Source: Paenibacillus radicibacter (GTDB lineage Bacteria; Bacillota; Bacilli; Paenibacillales; NBRC-103111). From it: a stretch of DNA of 64,000 nt. Where the stretch lies: assembly GCF_024721995.1 (NCBI RefSeq), contig NZ_JANQBC010000010.1, positions 209,694 through 273,693 of the forward strand, read 5' to 3'. Position numbers and translations under genes: made by a program. Below the pieces are notes generated by a model. It worked only from the letters and a program-made list of their open reading frames with translations. It did no database searches and was not told the DNA's origin. Of the stretch, positions 53,589 through 63,725 are shown piece after piece; within the stretch, counting starts at the first letter, position 1, and each line of letters begins with the position of its first letter.

Positions 53589-55046
53589 ATGTCTTTATTT
53601 GAAAAGAAATTACAAGAGATTCACAGCATGTTGCATGCACGTGAAATCAGTGCGACAGATTTGCTGAATCAATCTTATGATCGAATTGCACAAGTGGAGC
53701 CGAAAGTTCAAGCATTTATTAAATTAAATGAAGAGCAAGCACGTAAGAGCACAGCTGAGCTTGATGCACAGCTCGTAAGTGGCGGAGAACGTGGCTTGTT
53801 ATTCGGTTTGCCGATCGGTATTAAAGATAACATCGTAACAGAGGGGCTTACAACAACATGTGCAAGCAAATTCTTGTCGAACTATAACCCTGTTTATGAT
53901 GCAACTGTTGTTCGCAAATTGAAAGAAGCAGGCGCTGTAACTGTAGGGAAGCTGAACATGGACGAGTTTGCAATGGGAGGTTCCAATGAGAACTCTTCCT
54001 TCCATCCAACCTATAACCCTTGGAACGTGGAATACGTACCAGGTGGATCTTCAGGCGGATCGGCAGCATCGGTTGCTGCAGGTGAGGTTTATTTCTCGCT
54101 TGGTTCAGATACAGGGGGTTCGATTCGTCAACCTGCTGCTTATTGTGGTGTAGTAGGACTCAAGCCAACTTATGGTCTAGTATCTCGCTTTGGTTTAGTT
54201 GCATTTGCTTCTTCTTTGGATCAGATCGGTCCACTTACGAAGAACGTTGAAGATTCGGCATACCTGCTTCAAGCAATTGCTGGACACGATCCAAGTGATT
54301 CCACATCTGCTAAGGTCGATATTCCGGATTACATCTCAGCGCTATCTGGAGACATCAAAGGTCTTCGTATTGCTGTGCCTAAAGAATATTTTGGCAGCGG
54401 AATTGATCCGCAGGTTAAAGCTCGCGTGAAAGAAGCGCTTCAAGTACTTGAAAGTCTTGGCGCTATTTGTGAGGAAGTATCTTTGCCGCACTCCGAATAC
54501 GCGGTTGCAACATATTACTTGCTTGCATCTTCTGAAGCTTCGTCGAACCTTGCTCGCTATGACGGTGTTCGTTATGGCGTTCGTTCGGATAATGCAGATA
54601 ATCTGCTTGAACTTTACCATATGTCCCGCAGTGAAGGCTTCGGCTCGGAAGTGAAGCGCCGGATCATGCTTGGTACGTATGCGCTGTCTTCGGGTTATTA
54701 TGATGCTTATTATTTGAAAGCACAACAAGTTCGTACATTGATTAAACAAGATTTTGATCAAGTTTTTGAACAATATGATGTCGTGATCGGGCCGACTGCG
54801 CCGACAACTGCATTTAAAATCGGCGAGCAAGTGAACAATCCGCTCACGATGTACCTCAATGACATTTTAACCATTCCAGTTAACCTTGCAGGTGTACCGG
54901 CAATTTCCGTACCTTGCGGATTGGTTGATGGCATGCCTGTTGGTTTACAAATTATCGGAAAGGCGCTAGATGAGTCTACCGTATTACGTGTTGCTCATGC
55001 CTTCGAACAACATACCGATCATCATAAACAGCGTCCACAGCTGTAA
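53589..55046 (+). CDS. gatA: Asp-tRNA(Asn)/Glu-tRNA(Gln) amidotransferase subunit A
   Basis: This 485-aa amidase signature enzyme releases ammonia from glutamine. The catalytic Lys is in [14 protein letters not shown]; the Ser-cisSer pair is in [15 protein letters not shown] and [15 protein letters not shown]. The length is standard. GGAAGGAGGAG precedes the ATG. Confidence 0.97.
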   Translation: MSLFEKKLQEIHSMLHAREISATDLLNQSYDRIAQVEPKVQAFIKLNEEQARKSTAELDAQLVSGGERGLLFGLPIGIKDNIVTEGLTTTCASKFLSNYNPVYDATVVRKLKEAGAVTVGKLNMDEFAMGGSNENSSFHPTYNPWNVEYVPGGSSGGSAASVAAGEVYFSLGSDTGGSIRQPAAYCGVVGLKPTYGLVSRFGLVAFASSLDQIGPLTKNVEDSAYLLQAIAGHDPSDSTSAKVDIPDYISALSGDIKGLRIAVPKEYFGSGIDPQVKARVKEALQVLESLGAICEEVSLPHSEYAVATYYLLASSEASSNLARYDGVRYGVRSDNADNLLELYHMSRSEGFGSEVKRRIMLGTYALSSGYYDAYYLKAQQVRTLIKQDFDQVFEQYDVVIGPTAPTTAFKIGEQVNNPLTMYLNDILTIPVNLAGVPAISVPCGLVDGMPVGLQIIGKALDESTVLRVAHAFEQHTDHHKQRPQL

Positions 55047-55072
55047 TTGGATAAGGAAAGGAGCGATTGTCA

Positions 55073-56512
55073 GTGACAACTAGTAAATATGAAACCGTCG
55101 TAGGACTTGAAGTTCACGTTGAACTGCATACGAATTCCAAAATATTTTGCGGATGCTCGACATCATTCGGTGCACCGCCGAACACACATACTTGTCCAGT
55201 TTGCTTAGGTCATCCAGGTGTATTGCCTGTACTGAACCGTCAAGCATTGGAATTTGCGATGAAAGCAGCGATGGCGCTTAATTGTGAGATTGCAGCCGAA
55301 ACAAAGTTTGATCGCAAGAACTACTTCTACCCCGATTCACCGAAAGCTTACCAGATCTCTCAATACGATAAACCAGTTGGCGAGAACGGCTGGATTGATA
55401 TTGAAGTAGACGGTAAGACCAAGCGTATTGGGATTACGAGATTACACTTGGAAGAAGATGCGGGTAAACTAACACACGTAGATGGCGGTTACGCTTCACT
55501 TGTCGATTTTAACCGTGTAGGTACTCCGCTAGTTGAGATCGTGTCGGAACCCGATATTCGCACACCTGAGGAAGCAAGAGCATATTTGGAGAAGTTAAAA
55601 GCGATCATGCTGTATTGCGAAGTGTCTGATGTGAAGATGGAAGAGGGATCACTTCGTTGCGATGCGAACATTTCCATTCGTCCATGGGAACAAGAGCAAT
55701 TTGGAACTCGTGCTGAGCTTAAGAACATGAACTCTTTCCGCGGTGTACAACGTGGTCTTGAGTATGAAGAAATTCGTCAAGCGGAAGTGTTAGATAGCGG
55801 ACAGAAGGTTGTTCAAGAAACACGCCGCTGGGATGAAGCGCAAGGAAAGACGATTTCGATGCGTTCGAAGGAAGAGTCTCATGACTATCGTTACTTCCCA
55901 GATCCAGACCTTGTATCCATTCATATTGACGATGCTTGGAAAGATCGTGTGCGCAGCTCCATTCCAGAGCTTCCCGATGCACGTAAAGCGCGCTATACAG
56001 CCGAGTATAGTTTGCCAGATTACGATGCGGAAGTGCTGACATCTTCGAAGAAACTCGCTGATTTTTTTGAAGAGTCTCTTCAATTTACGAAGGACTCGAA
56101 GCAAGTATCGAACTGGATCATGGGTGATCTGCTCGGGTACCTCAATGCGAACAGTTTGGAACTTAAAGACGTGAACATCACAGGTAAAAGCTTAGGTGAG
56201 ATGATCAACTTGATCGAAGGCGGAACGATCTCTACTAAGATCGCGAAGACGGTCTTTAAAGAAATGTTAGAGACAGGCAAAGAGCCGAAGCTGATCGTTG
56301 AGGAACAAGGTCTTGTTCAAATTAGCGATGAGGGTGCGATTAAAGAAATTGTGCTTGCGGTTATTGCGAATAACCCGAAATCGGTTGCTGACTATCAAGG
56401 TGGTAACGAGAAAGCAATCGGCTTTATCGTTGGACAAGTCATGAAAGAAAGTAAGGGGAAAGCGAACCCTGGTATGGTAAATAAGCTGATCGTTGAAGCG
56501 CTAAATAGCTAA
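55073..56512 (+). CDS. gatB: Asp-tRNA(Asn)/Glu-tRNA(Gln) amidotransferase subunit B
   Basis: This 479-aa subunit activates the tRNA-bound acid and binds tRNA. It has [18 protein letters not shown], the zinc Cys pair [23 protein letters not shown] and the C-terminal tail domain. GTG at 55073 is nine bases after AAAGGAG and is preferred to TTG at 55067. Confidence 0.97.
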   Translation: MTTSKYETVVGLEVHVELHTNSKIFCGCSTSFGAPPNTHTCPVCLGHPGVLPVLNRQALEFAMKAAMALNCEIAAETKFDRKNYFYPDSPKAYQISQYDKPVGENGWIDIEVDGKTKRIGITRLHLEEDAGKLTHVDGGYASLVDFNRVGTPLVEIVSEPDIRTPEEARAYLEKLKAIMLYCEVSDVKMEEGSLRCDANISIRPWEQEQFGTRAELKNMNSFRGVQRGLEYEEIRQAEVLDSGQKVVQETRRWDEAQGKTISMRSKEESHDYRYFPDPDLVSIHIDDAWKDRVRSSIPELPDARKARYTAEYSLPDYDAEVLTSSKKLADFFEESLQFTKDSKQVSNWIMGDLLGYLNANSLELKDVNITGKSLGEMINLIEGGTISTKIAKTVFKEMLETGKEPKLIVEEQGLVQISDEGAIKEIVLAVIANNPKSVADYQGGNEKAIGFIVGQVMKESKGKANPGMVNKLIVEALNS

Positions 56513-56535
56513 TTACGATAGGCTACTCATAGGAA

Positions 56536-56569
56536 GAAGCGACATATCATAGCGTATGTCGCTTTTTTA
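56536..56569 (+). terminator. Terminator after gatB
   Basis: AGCGACATA pairs with TATGTCGCT and is followed by six T. Confidence 0.9.
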
Positions 56570-56727
56570 TGGTTATAATTTCACTTTGGATTTTGAATAA
56601 AATAGAAGTAAACTATGAATGAAGGAATTAACAGGATGCGGTGTAAAAATTTTTTCCTAGTTTGAAGGGTTAAGATCATGATCGACGTCAAATGAAATAT
56701 GAAATGAAAGATGGGGCGGGTGCTGCG

Positions 56728-57333
56728 ATGGAGGATTTGACGGATGAACAGCTTATCGAATCAATCCGTCAAGGTCACGTAGATGCGTATCGTTATTTGG
56801 TAGATCGACATAAAGGGCGGGTTTTCACATTTATTTACCAAATGGTAGGCCAAAGGGAGACCGCGGAAGATTTAGCGCAAGAAGTATTTATTAAAGTGTT
56901 TCGTAACCTCGAACATTATCGAGGAGATGCCAAGTTCACGACATGGCTATATCGAATGATCATGAACCAAGTGATCGACTATCGGCGTTCCCAGAAGCGT
57001 AAACCCTTGCAGATGGTGCTGGATAAAGTCAAAGACTGGTGGGCAGATGACAATCTAGGACCTGAAGGGATTGCAGTGAAGCAAGAGCAGCGAGATACGG
57101 TACATCACTTGCTTGCCGGACTGCCGGATAAATACCGGGACATCATGTTTTTGTATCATTTTGAAGAATTATCTTATCAAGAAATTGCAGCACTTATGAA
57201 TTTGCCGATCAAGACAGTGGAAACAAGGTTATACCGCGGTAAATCACTTCTAAAGAATAAATGGATGGAGGTGGAAGCACATGAACAATCAATTGATTCC
57301 AGACGACGAAATACTGCGCAAGAGTGTAAGTAA
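56728..57333 (+). CDS. ECF-type RNA polymerase sigma factor
   Basis: This sigma-70 family protein of 201 aa has region 2 (RVFTFIYQMVGQRETAEDLA, then FIKVFRNLEHYRGDAKFTTW) and region 4 with helix-turn-helix (YQEIAALMNLPIKTVETRLY). It directs polymerase to envelope-stress type promoters. The ATG at 56728 follows GGGGCGGG; ATG at 56692 is possible but has no ribosome site. It overlaps the next gene by 53 bases, as sigma/anti-sigma pairs often do. Confidence 0.9.
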   Translation: MEDLTDEQLIESIRQGHVDAYRYLVDRHKGRVFTFIYQMVGQRETAEDLAQEVFIKVFRNLEHYRGDAKFTTWLYRMIMNQVIDYRRSQKRKPLQMVLDKVKDWWADDNLGPEGIAVKQEQRDTVHHLLAGLPDKYRDIMFLYHFEELSYQEIAALMNLPIKTVETRLYRGKSLLKNKWMEVEAHEQSIDSRRRNTAQECK

Positions 57334-57613
57334 ATGGCTCGAAGATAGCAGAAGGGAACAGCCGTCTGCTGATTTCACAGATCGAGTTATGAATCAAGTT
57401 CATGTTGTGGTCTCTCAGCAGGGTACACATGCTAAGGATGCGCCAAGTGGTATTGTACAATTACGCCGAGATCTTATACATGGGGCAGTTGCCGCTGCAG
57501 CCACTTATATTTTCATCCAGGCAGGTGTGCTTGGGAAGATTCTTTCTTTGAACACAACCGTACTTGAAGTTACCCATTTTATCGAGCGAATATCAGGGTA
57601 TTTTACATTCTAA
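57281..57613 (+). CDS. Putative membrane anti-sigma factor
   Basis: This 110-aa protein has a cytosolic N-terminal part (DEILRKSVSKWLEDSRREQP) and one membrane helix (about residues 67-88, IHGAVAAAATYIFIQAGVLG). It lacks the zinc HxxxCxxC motif of common anti-sigma domains. The call rests on its overlap with the ECF sigma gene and its topology. GGAGGTGG precedes the ATG. Confidence 0.65.
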   Translation: MNNQLIPDDEILRKSVSKWLEDSRREQPSADFTDRVMNQVHVVVSQQGTHAKDAPSGIVQLRRDLIHGAVAAAATYIFIQAGVLGKILSLNTTVLEVTHFIERISGYFTF

Positions 57614-57641
57614 CGAAAATGAGAAGGGAGAATCATTCCCA

Positions 57642-58223
57642 ATGAATGAGAAATTTAATTACAACAAGCAAGCGTATGATCAACCACCGTATCCACCTAA
57701 TTATCATGATTTCCCACCATATCCAACTACTTATCCGCGTAAGAAAAAATGGGCTTCAGGTATGTTATCGGCCTTTATCCCTGGCACAGGACATATGTAT
57801 TTAGGGTTAATGCAGCGCGGAGTCATGTTTATGTTCTTCCTTGCGTTTAGTATTTTTCTAGTCGTAACGCTTGTATCTAATGCGGATCAAGGCGTAGGGC
57901 CATCTAATTCAGGTATGATCGTCATTGCTTCATTATTAATACCTATTACTTACTTTTATACGATTTTTGATGCTCTTCAATACACAGATCGAATCAATCA
58001 TAACTTAGCGATTTATGGCGAAGTTCCGAGTGACTTTGGTAAAGTAACAGGAAGTAATTCACTTGCCTTTATCATCATCGCGGCAGGCTGTTTCTTCTTT
58101 ATGGTTAGCATGAAGCCAACGTGGCTAGCAGCGCTCGTACAAGCATTAGGGAGTTATGTAGGTGGTATTATATTAATTGGAATCGGTGTGTTTATGGTTG
58201 TTATGAATATGCGTAAACGTTAA
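57642..58223 (+). CDS. Membrane protein, TM2-like with Pro/Tyr-rich N-terminus
   Basis: This 193-aa protein has a cytosolic N-terminus rich in Pro and Tyr (YDQPPYPPNYHDFPPYP). About four membrane segments follow, starting with LSAFIPGTGHMYLGLMQRG, a motif shared with TM2-type proteins. Function is unknown. It lies in the sigma operon, after the anti-sigma gene. AAGGGAG precedes the ATG. Confidence 0.75.
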   Translation: MNEKFNYNKQAYDQPPYPPNYHDFPPYPTTYPRKKKWASGMLSAFIPGTGHMYLGLMQRGVMFMFFLAFSIFLVVTLVSNADQGVGPSNSGMIVIASLLIPITYFYTIFDALQYTDRINHNLAIYGEVPSDFGKVTGSNSLAFIIIAAGCFFFMVSMKPTWLAALVQALGSYVGGIILIGIGVFMVVMNMRKR

Positions 58224-58237
58224 GATGGGGGAGTTCG

Positions 58238-59500
58238 ATGATTAAAGTCGGTCGATATACAGCAGCACTTCTTTTACTAATAGTAGGTGGTCTGTTACTC
58301 CTAGAGCAATTCACAACCATTTCAACAGTTCCTATACTACTGAATTGGTGGCCAGTTTTCTTAATTCTATTAGGTTTTGAGTTTATTTACTTTAGCTCCA
58401 AATACAAAAAGACAGATCGTCCACTTCGATTAGATTTACTCGGTATCATGCTTTCGGTATTAATCGCGGTTGTGATTGTTGGTAGTGTACATGCATCAAC
58501 GGCAATTGAGTATATTAAGGGGCTCAATATTAATTCGCCTATTGTTTTCTTAGATGAGCAGAAGGATAGTGAGAGTGCGCCCGTCGCGCGTCTGCAATCT
58601 GGTGAAGCAGTGAAAATAACTTCTAGTACCAATGTCAATGAGCATACATTTGAATTAGAGAAGACAATTGTGCCGGTTGATAATGATACACAACAGATTA
58701 CGCTGAATAATGTGTCTGGTGGCGTGAATATTCGCAGTGGTGATGTACAAGATATGGAGATAGCAACGCAAGTTGTAGTCCGACATCCAAATGCAGATGA
58801 AGCGAAGAAAATTGCAGATCAGTCCTATATTCATTTTACAACAGGTGACGATACTCAGATTCGAGCAGAAGGTCAAACATATTCGACTTTGGGGATCAAT
58901 AAGGATCAGGCTGTTATGAACTTAGATATCACAGTACCCAAGTCAACATCGGTTAACTATCAAATCGAAGTGATTAATGGTCAATTACGAATAGAAGACG
59001 TACCTATACTCGAACATATGCGTTCGTACGTTACGAACGGCTCGATAGAACTTGTTAATCTGAAAGCAGAAGTGTTCGCAGAGACGACGAATGGCGAAAT
59101 TAAGCTAGAACAAATTCAAGGTCAAGCAGTGGCAAAGACAACAACAGGTGTATTGAAAGTGAGCAAGATTAGTGGTGATTTAACAGCAGAGTCTACAGTT
59201 GGCGCGATCAATATTACCGATGTTGGTGGGTCCGTTCAAGCGCATACCACAACAGGCAAGATAGGAATTAGTTCTGCACAAATTAATAGCGATTGGGATA
59301 TTAATAACTCCATTGGTTCGGTTCATCTTTCATTGCCGGAAGAGGCTGATTTTGAGGTGGAGGGTCAAGTAACGGGAAGTTTCCGATCCGACTTCAACAA
59401 TATTCACAAGAAGGATGGAATTGAAGGTAAGAATGGAACAGGCGCCCACCTAATCACAATCAAGACGATTGGCCAAGTTACGCTATCCAAAATTAAATAA
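58238..59500 (+). CDS. LiaF-like membrane protein with DUF4097-type beta-helix domain
   Basis: This 420-aa protein has an N-terminal four-helix membrane region (AALLLLIVGGLLLLEQF, WWPVFLILLGFEFIYF) of the LiaI/LiaF type. A long repetitive extracytoplasmic beta domain follows (ETTNGEIKLEQIQGQAVAKT; TTTGKIGISS). Such proteins sense or respond to envelope damage. Together with the sigma factor and anti-sigma gene it forms an envelope-stress operon. GGGGGAG precedes the ATG. Confidence 0.8.
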   Translation: MIKVGRYTAALLLLIVGGLLLLEQFTTISTVPILLNWWPVFLILLGFEFIYFSSKYKKTDRPLRLDLLGIMLSVLIAVVIVGSVHASTAIEYIKGLNINSPIVFLDEQKDSESAPVARLQSGEAVKITSSTNVNEHTFELEKTIVPVDNDTQQITLNNVSGGVNIRSGDVQDMEIATQVVVRHPNADEAKKIADQSYIHFTTGDDTQIRAEGQTYSTLGINKDQAVMNLDITVPKSTSVNYQIEVINGQLRIEDVPILEHMRSYVTNGSIELVNLKAEVFAETTNGEIKLEQIQGQAVAKTTTGVLKVSKISGDLTAESTVGAINITDVGGSVQAHTTTGKIGISSAQINSDWDINNSIGSVHLSLPEEADFEVEGQVTGSFRSDFNNIHKKDGIEGKNGTGAHLITIKTIGQVTLSKIK

Positions 59501-59520
59501 AAGCTCTTGTATAACTTGCA

Positions 59521-59550
59521 TTGACAACATTTCGCCTGCAGCTTTACAAT
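59521..59550 (+). promoter_or_regulatory. Promoter of perR
   Basis: A perfect TTGACA at 59521 and TACAAT at 59545-59550 are separated by 18 bases, 50 bases before the gene. No clean Per box overlaps it. Confidence 0.7.
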
Positions 59551-59599
59551 ATAAGAATAAGTATTAAGTTAGAGTAATAGTCGCGTAGGTGGTGAGTAT

Positions 59600-60043
59600 A
59601 TGTCTGAGAACCTGTCGGAGGCATTGAATAAACTGAAGAATAATGGAGTTCGGATGACACCGCAACGCCATGCGATTTTATCATTCCTGCTACAGTCCAT
59701 GGAACATCCAACTGCTGATGAAATTTATCGAGCATTGGAGACGAAGTTTCCGAATATGAGTGTAGCTACAGTTTATAATAATTTAAAAGTATTTATTGAA
59801 GCTGGCCTAGTTAGAGAATTAACGTATGGAGACAGTTCTTCGCGATTTGATGCTGACATGAGTGAGCATTATCATGCAATGTGTGTACACTGCGGCAAAA
59901 TCGTCGATTTCGAACATCCTCCATTGTATAACGTTGAGAAAGCAGCTAGTGAGCAGACTGCCTTCCATGTAGAAGGTCATCGACTTGAAGTGTATGGAAC
60001 TTGTCATGAGTGTGCCACAGCCTCCAAGCAATACTTACATTAA
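59600..60043 (+). CDS. perR: Peroxide-stress repressor PerR (Fur family)
   Basis: This 147-aa protein closely follows Bacillus PerR: RMTPQRHAILSFL, MSVATVYNNLKVF in the winged helix, and GDSSSRFDADMSEHYHA with regulatory-metal ligands. Structural zinc sites are CVHCGK and CHEC. Its Fe form is oxidised on His by peroxide, which releases repressed genes such as catalase and ahpCF. The gene order with YgzB- and YgxA-like genes and rRNA supports the call. Confidence 0.93.
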   Translation: MSENLSEALNKLKNNGVRMTPQRHAILSFLLQSMEHPTADEIYRALETKFPNMSVATVYNNLKVFIEAGLVRELTYGDSSSRFDADMSEHYHAMCVHCGKIVDFEHPPLYNVEKAASEQTAFHVEGHRLEVYGTCHECATASKQYLH

Positions 60044-60063
60044 TGAATAGCCTCTAGTATAAT

Positions 60064-60115
60064 AGACGTGTCCTCACTTTCGTGTCATAACGAGTGATGG
60101 GTGCGTCTTTTTTAT
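60064..60115 (+). terminator. Terminator after perR
   Basis: A long imperfect stem (AGACGTGTCCTCACTTTCG against CGAGTGATGGGTGCGTCT) is followed by six T. Confidence 0.8.
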
Positions 60116-60136
60116 TTTTAGCAAAGGTGTGTGATG

Positions 60137-61849
60137 ATGATTAAGAAAAAAGGTTGTTTATCTTTACTTTTCCTATTCTTGTGTGTCGCTGGAGTAGTTG
60201 TCGCTGCATTTTATTATTTCAATCGTGAAGTTCCGAGTACGGAGCATGTAGGTATAGAGTATTATGGGAAGACAAAGCCTGTTTTCTATAAAGGGGAGTT
60301 GTCCGATTCAGATGCAACTGGCAGCAAGGAAAGTCTGAAACTTCCGCTTGGTTTTATTCAGAAACAGATTGATCCGTCTGCCATTTATGAAGAAGCGAGT
60401 CAATCCGTCATTGTTACAACAGAGAATAAAGTTGTTCGACTGCGTACCAAAGGATTAACATCTACGATTAATGAGAAACCTTATACGCTCAAATTTCCAA
60501 TTGATAAGAAGGGTGAAGTCGTCAACGTTCCCATTGATCCCTTGCTTGAACTGTACCATTTGGACATTAGAGAAAGTGATGAGACAGGAATCACCATTGT
60601 GAATCAGGGTGGGGATTCGATCGTTTGGGGATCAGTCCTTGCGAAAGACAAAGAGACATTAACCGTGCCAATACGGACTCGATCAGGGGTTACTAATCCA
60701 ATTCTCGGCGATCTTTCTCCACAAGAAGAAGTAATGATATGGGGCGAAGAGAATGGTTGGTACAAAGTACAACGCAAGAATGGCATGCTTGGTTACGTAG
60801 AGAAACAATCCATCCAGATTGATCATACGGAGAAAATCGCGAGCAAAGTTCCACCTGAACCATATATTCCCTGGAAACCTGTTGGTGGTAAAATCAATAT
60901 GACTTGGGAGCATGTGACTTCGAAGAATCCCGATACTTCCAAGATCCCTGCGATGCCTGGTCTGAATGTTATTTCACCAACATGGTTCCACCTTGCAGAT
61001 GGAAAAGGGAACTTAAACAATACTGCAGATGCAGCCTATGTAAAATGGGCACAGAATAACGGTTTGCAGGTATGGGCACTGTTTGATAACGGATTTGAAC
61101 CGAAGCAGACAACGCAAGCACTTGCTACCTATGATACGCGTATGAAAATGATTAAGCAGCTCCTCTCATTTGCACAGATGTACAAGCTGCAAGGTATCAA
61201 TATCGATTTTGAGAATGTAGTTACTGCAGACAAACAGAACTTCGTTCAATTTGTAAGGGAGTTTACACCACTTGCACATGAACAGAATTTAGTTGTCTCC
61301 GTTGATGTTACGCCTAAGTCACAATCTGAGATGTGGTCGCTCTTCCTAGATCGACGTGCACTTGCACAAACTGTGGATTACATGATGCTAATGGGCTATG
61401 ATGAGCACTGGGCAACAAGTCCGAAAGCAGGATCAGTTGCATCCCTTCCTTGGGTAGAGAATGCGATTAAGAAAATTCTAGATGAAGATGAAGTTCCACC
61501 TGAGAAGCTAGTTTTAGGTGTACCCAGCTATACACGCTTATGGACAGAAGAGATCGTTGATGGGAAGACCAAAGTGTCTTCGAGAGCTATCTTTATGGAG
61601 CGGGCACAACGTATTATTAGCGAAAACAAACTAACGCCTGTATTCCAGCCCGAAGTCGGTCAGAATTATGTGGAATACAAAGAAGGTGATAAGCTGAATA
61701 AAATTTGGATCGAGGATGCCGTTTCGATGAAAGCACGGACGGAAATCGTGAAGAAGTTTAATTTAGCAGGTATTGCTTCTTGGAGACGTGGTTTTGAAAC
61801 ACCGGATATTTGGAAAGTCATTGAGGAAGGTCTTACGAAACGGCCATAA
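60137..61849 (+). CDS. Membrane-anchored GH18 family glycoside hydrolase with SH3 domain
   Basis: This 570-aa protein has an N-terminal membrane anchor (LSLLFLFLCVAGVVVAAFYY) and a stalk domain like those of copper-amine-oxidase type. An SH3b domain at about 185-235 includes VMIWGEENGWYKVQRKNG. The C-terminal GH18 barrel carries the catalytic motif LQGINIDFENV (DxxDxE type with Asp and Glu) and DYMMLMGYDEHW. The family cuts chitin or peptidoglycan N-acetylglucosamine bonds; YdhD/SleL-like relatives act in spore cortex or wall turnover. ATG 60137 is chosen from three in-frame starts after AAAGGTG. Confidence 0.88.
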   Translation: MIKKKGCLSLLFLFLCVAGVVVAAFYYFNREVPSTEHVGIEYYGKTKPVFYKGELSDSDATGSKESLKLPLGFIQKQIDPSAIYEEASQSVIVTTENKVVRLRTKGLTSTINEKPYTLKFPIDKKGEVVNVPIDPLLELYHLDIRESDETGITIVNQGGDSIVWGSVLAKDKETLTVPIRTRSGVTNPILGDLSPQEEVMIWGEENGWYKVQRKNGMLGYVEKQSIQIDHTEKIASKVPPEPYIPWKPVGGKINMTWEHVTSKNPDTSKIPAMPGLNVISPTWFHLADGKGNLNNTADAAYVKWAQNNGLQVWALFDNGFEPKQTTQALATYDTRMKMIKQLLSFAQMYKLQGINIDFENVVTADKQNFVQFVREFTPLAHEQNLVVSVDVTPKSQSEMWSLFLDRRALAQTVDYMMLMGYDEHWATSPKAGSVASLPWVENAIKKILDEDEVPPEKLVLGVPSYTRLWTEEIVDGKTKVSSRAIFMERAQRIISENKLTPVFQPEVGQNYVEYKEGDKLNKIWIEDAVSMKARTEIVKKFNLAGIASWRRGFETPDIWKVIEEGLTKRP

Positions 61850-61880
61850 TACATTTAACTTATATGTTCGAAGAAAAAAG

Positions 61881-61914
61881 AAGGACTCTCGCTTAGGCGA
61901 GAGTCCTTTGTTTT
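61881..61914. terminator. Terminator between convergent genes
   Basis: AGGACTCTCGC pairs with GCGAGAGTCCT around a four-base loop, with T/A-rich runs on both sides. Confidence 0.85.
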
Positions 61915-61920
61915 ACATCA

Positions 61921-62289
61921 TTAGCTGTTTGATGTTGGGGCTGCGTTAGATTCAAGGTTCGGGTCAAGTGTCAGGATCGTTTTGCAGAACATGCAGCGGT
62001 CTGTCTTTCCTAACATCTTGGTTTGTTTGCCGCACTCTGGGCATTCGATAACAGTAGCCGATGTGGAGAGCATTCCTGCCCAGAAGTATACGCCCATACT
62101 TACCAGCATACTTACCATACCAATTGCGCCAAAGATGATGGCGAGAACTCGTCCGAAAGTTCCCCAGTCAAATACAATCCCTGCTAATCCAACGATCATC
62201 AGCATCATGCCGCCCATTGTTAGGAGGAGTCCCCATAAGCGGAATTCATTTACTTTGCTGGATCTCATAATTTTTGATGCTTTTTCCAT
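61921..62289 (-). CDS. YgzB-like zinc-ribbon membrane protein (DUF2614)
   Basis: This 122-aa protein has two membrane segments (LLLTMGGMMLMIVGLAGIVF, IIFGAIGMVSMLVSMGVYFW). A four-cysteine ribbon follows (ECPECGKQTKMLGKTDRCMFC), then LTLDPNLE. It closely resembles Bacillus YgzB, which lies next to perR there as well. Function is unknown. Confidence 0.85.
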   Translation of the reverse strand: MEKASKIMRSSKVNEFRLWGLLLTMGGMMLMIVGLAGIVFDWGTFGRVLAIIFGAIGMVSMLVSMGVYFWAGMLSTSATVIECPECGKQTKMLGKTDRCMFCKTILTLDPNLESNAAPTSNS

Positions 62290-62415
62290 ACGTTACAATC
62301 ACTTCTTTCACTTCGTAATATTGATATTCTTAATAAGCAGGAAACGAACACATGTATGTAGAATTCTTTTGATAAAAATGACTACAGTGTTGCGTCAAAT
62401 ATGGGGGCAATGATA

Positions 62416-63291
62416 ATGCCGAAAAATTTCAATAATTACAACGACAAATTTGCACACGATCAAAACATTCAAGGTGTAATTCAAGTAACGATTGATGAAC
62501 AACCTAGCTTGATTACGCAAGGTATTGACCTGTTGTTGCTAATCTTAACATGCGATACTTCGAAGCACAATCGTACTTTGTATTACATAAAGGGCGATAT
62601 CCGGATCCAAGAAAAGTGGTTTTTAGTAAGCGATTTCGAGCGCTTAACCGCTGAGGGTAAGGATTCAGAGGTTTCAGGATGGTTAATTAGAGGAGAGATT
62701 GTTGTGGAGCGAGATAGGCAGCTTACGAGTCTTCGTAACAATATTGTCAATAACCCGATAGACATGAAGGAACGTAGACTACTTAATGAATTTGTTTACT
62801 TTTTGAAAAAGTATCAAGAGAGCCGAGCGTATTTGCTGGAAGAGCAAGTATTAGATGCGTATACTTGTATATTACAGGCGCTTAATCATTGGGCAAAGAT
62901 AGCTATTATAGAAGCAGATGATTATCCAGAGAGTGCAATATGGAAGCAGGTACGTTCAATTAACCCGGGTATCTATAAGTTGTTTGAAGAACTTACAATG
63001 AGTAATGAGACTTTAAAGCAGCGTGTTCAGCTTGTCCTTCTTGCTTGTGAGTTTTCAGTTGTCTCACGAACAAGTCGTTGTTGTACACCACTGCTTCGTA
63101 TTCTAGGAAGCAGGCAGGAGCCGCAAAGCCTGGAAGAGTTACGCGACTACCCTGAGCTTGCAAACATCTATAGAGAACTCCCCATGTTATTAAACAAACT
63201 CATTAGCAAATCTTTAGTGAAAGAAGTACTTGTTACAGATACTAATGATGCAAGTACACTCGTAGTTAAATATAGGATCGAATCCAAGTGA
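62416..63291 (+). CDS. YgxA-like nucleotidyltransferase-fold protein
   Basis: This 291-aa protein has an N-terminal nucleotidyltransferase-like part (DLLLLILTCDTSKHNRTLYY) and a helical C-terminal half (YLLEEQVLDAYTCILQALNH). It matches the YgxA group found between perR/ygzB and an rRNA operon in Bacillus. Catalytic residues of active nucleotidyltransferases are not obvious. ATG 62416 lies nine bases after GGGGG; earlier in-frame ATGs (62401, 62410) flank or overlap that site. Confidence 0.8.
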   Translation: MPKNFNNYNDKFAHDQNIQGVIQVTIDEQPSLITQGIDLLLLILTCDTSKHNRTLYYIKGDIRIQEKWFLVSDFERLTAEGKDSEVSGWLIRGEIVVERDRQLTSLRNNIVNNPIDMKERRLLNEFVYFLKKYQESRAYLLEEQVLDAYTCILQALNHWAKIAIIEADDYPESAIWKQVRSINPGIYKLFEELTMSNETLKQRVQLVLLACEFSVVSRTSRCCTPLLRILGSRQEPQSLEELRDYPELANIYRELPMLLNKLISKSLVKEVLVTDTNDASTLVVKYRIESK

Positions 63292-63307
63292 TTTGTTATA
63301 TGTATAA

Positions 63308-63338
63308 TGGGGTGGTCAACTGACTGCCTTTTTTGTTT
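63308..63338 (+). terminator. Probable terminator after the ygxA-like gene
   Basis: GGTGGTCA and TGACTGCC can pair imperfectly and are followed by six T. Confidence 0.45.
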
Positions 63339-63405
63339 ATTAACGACATTAATCACAAATAACTTTTCTGAATATTACTTCTATAAAAAAGTTTGATGAG
63401 AAGTG

Positions 63406-63434
63406 TTGACTTTGTTGTGTAGTCTATGTTAAAT
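63406..63434 (+). promoter_or_regulatory. rRNA promoter P1
   Basis: TTGACT at 63406 and TTAAAT at 63429-63434 are separated by 17 bases. It is the upstream of two tandem promoters before the 16S gene. Confidence 0.6.
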
Positions 63435-63521
63435 TAAATCTCGCCGCTGAAACGGCAGCATTCAAAACCTTATAGCAAGCACGGTTGAGAGCTTCTCAAC
63501 GAAAAAGAAATTAAAAAACGC

Positions 63522-63551
63522 TTGACACTAAGAACTTGAATGTGATACATT
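63522..63551 (+). promoter_or_regulatory. rRNA promoter P2
   Basis: A perfect TTGACA at 63522 and TACATT at 63546-63551 are separated by 18 bases. An A-rich stretch lies just upstream, in the place of an UP element. Confidence 0.75.
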
Positions 63552-63725
63552 AAAGAAGTCGCCGCTAAAAACGGTGGACGCGAAAAAGAATGAAATTGTC
63601 CTTTGAAAACTGAACAACGAGTGAATGAATAGATGAGGTTCTAACGAATCTCAAACAGTCGAGATCATTGCTTTCGAGCGATTGGTTGAGACAAGCTAGT
63701 AAGTAAATTTTGAGCAATCAGCTCT
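63552..63725 (+). other. 16S rRNA leader
   Basis: The leader contains the widely shared CCTTTGAAAACTGAACAA segment (63600-63617), important for rRNA processing/antitermination in Firmicutes. Near each promoter start lies a TCGCCGCT...ACGG motif (63442 and 63560) that can form a short hairpin. Confidence 0.6.

Noticed and set aside
59500..59600. Per box for perR autoregulation
   Set aside because: No 15-base TTATAAT-N-ATTATAA-like palindrome is present; only loose AT-rich similarity.
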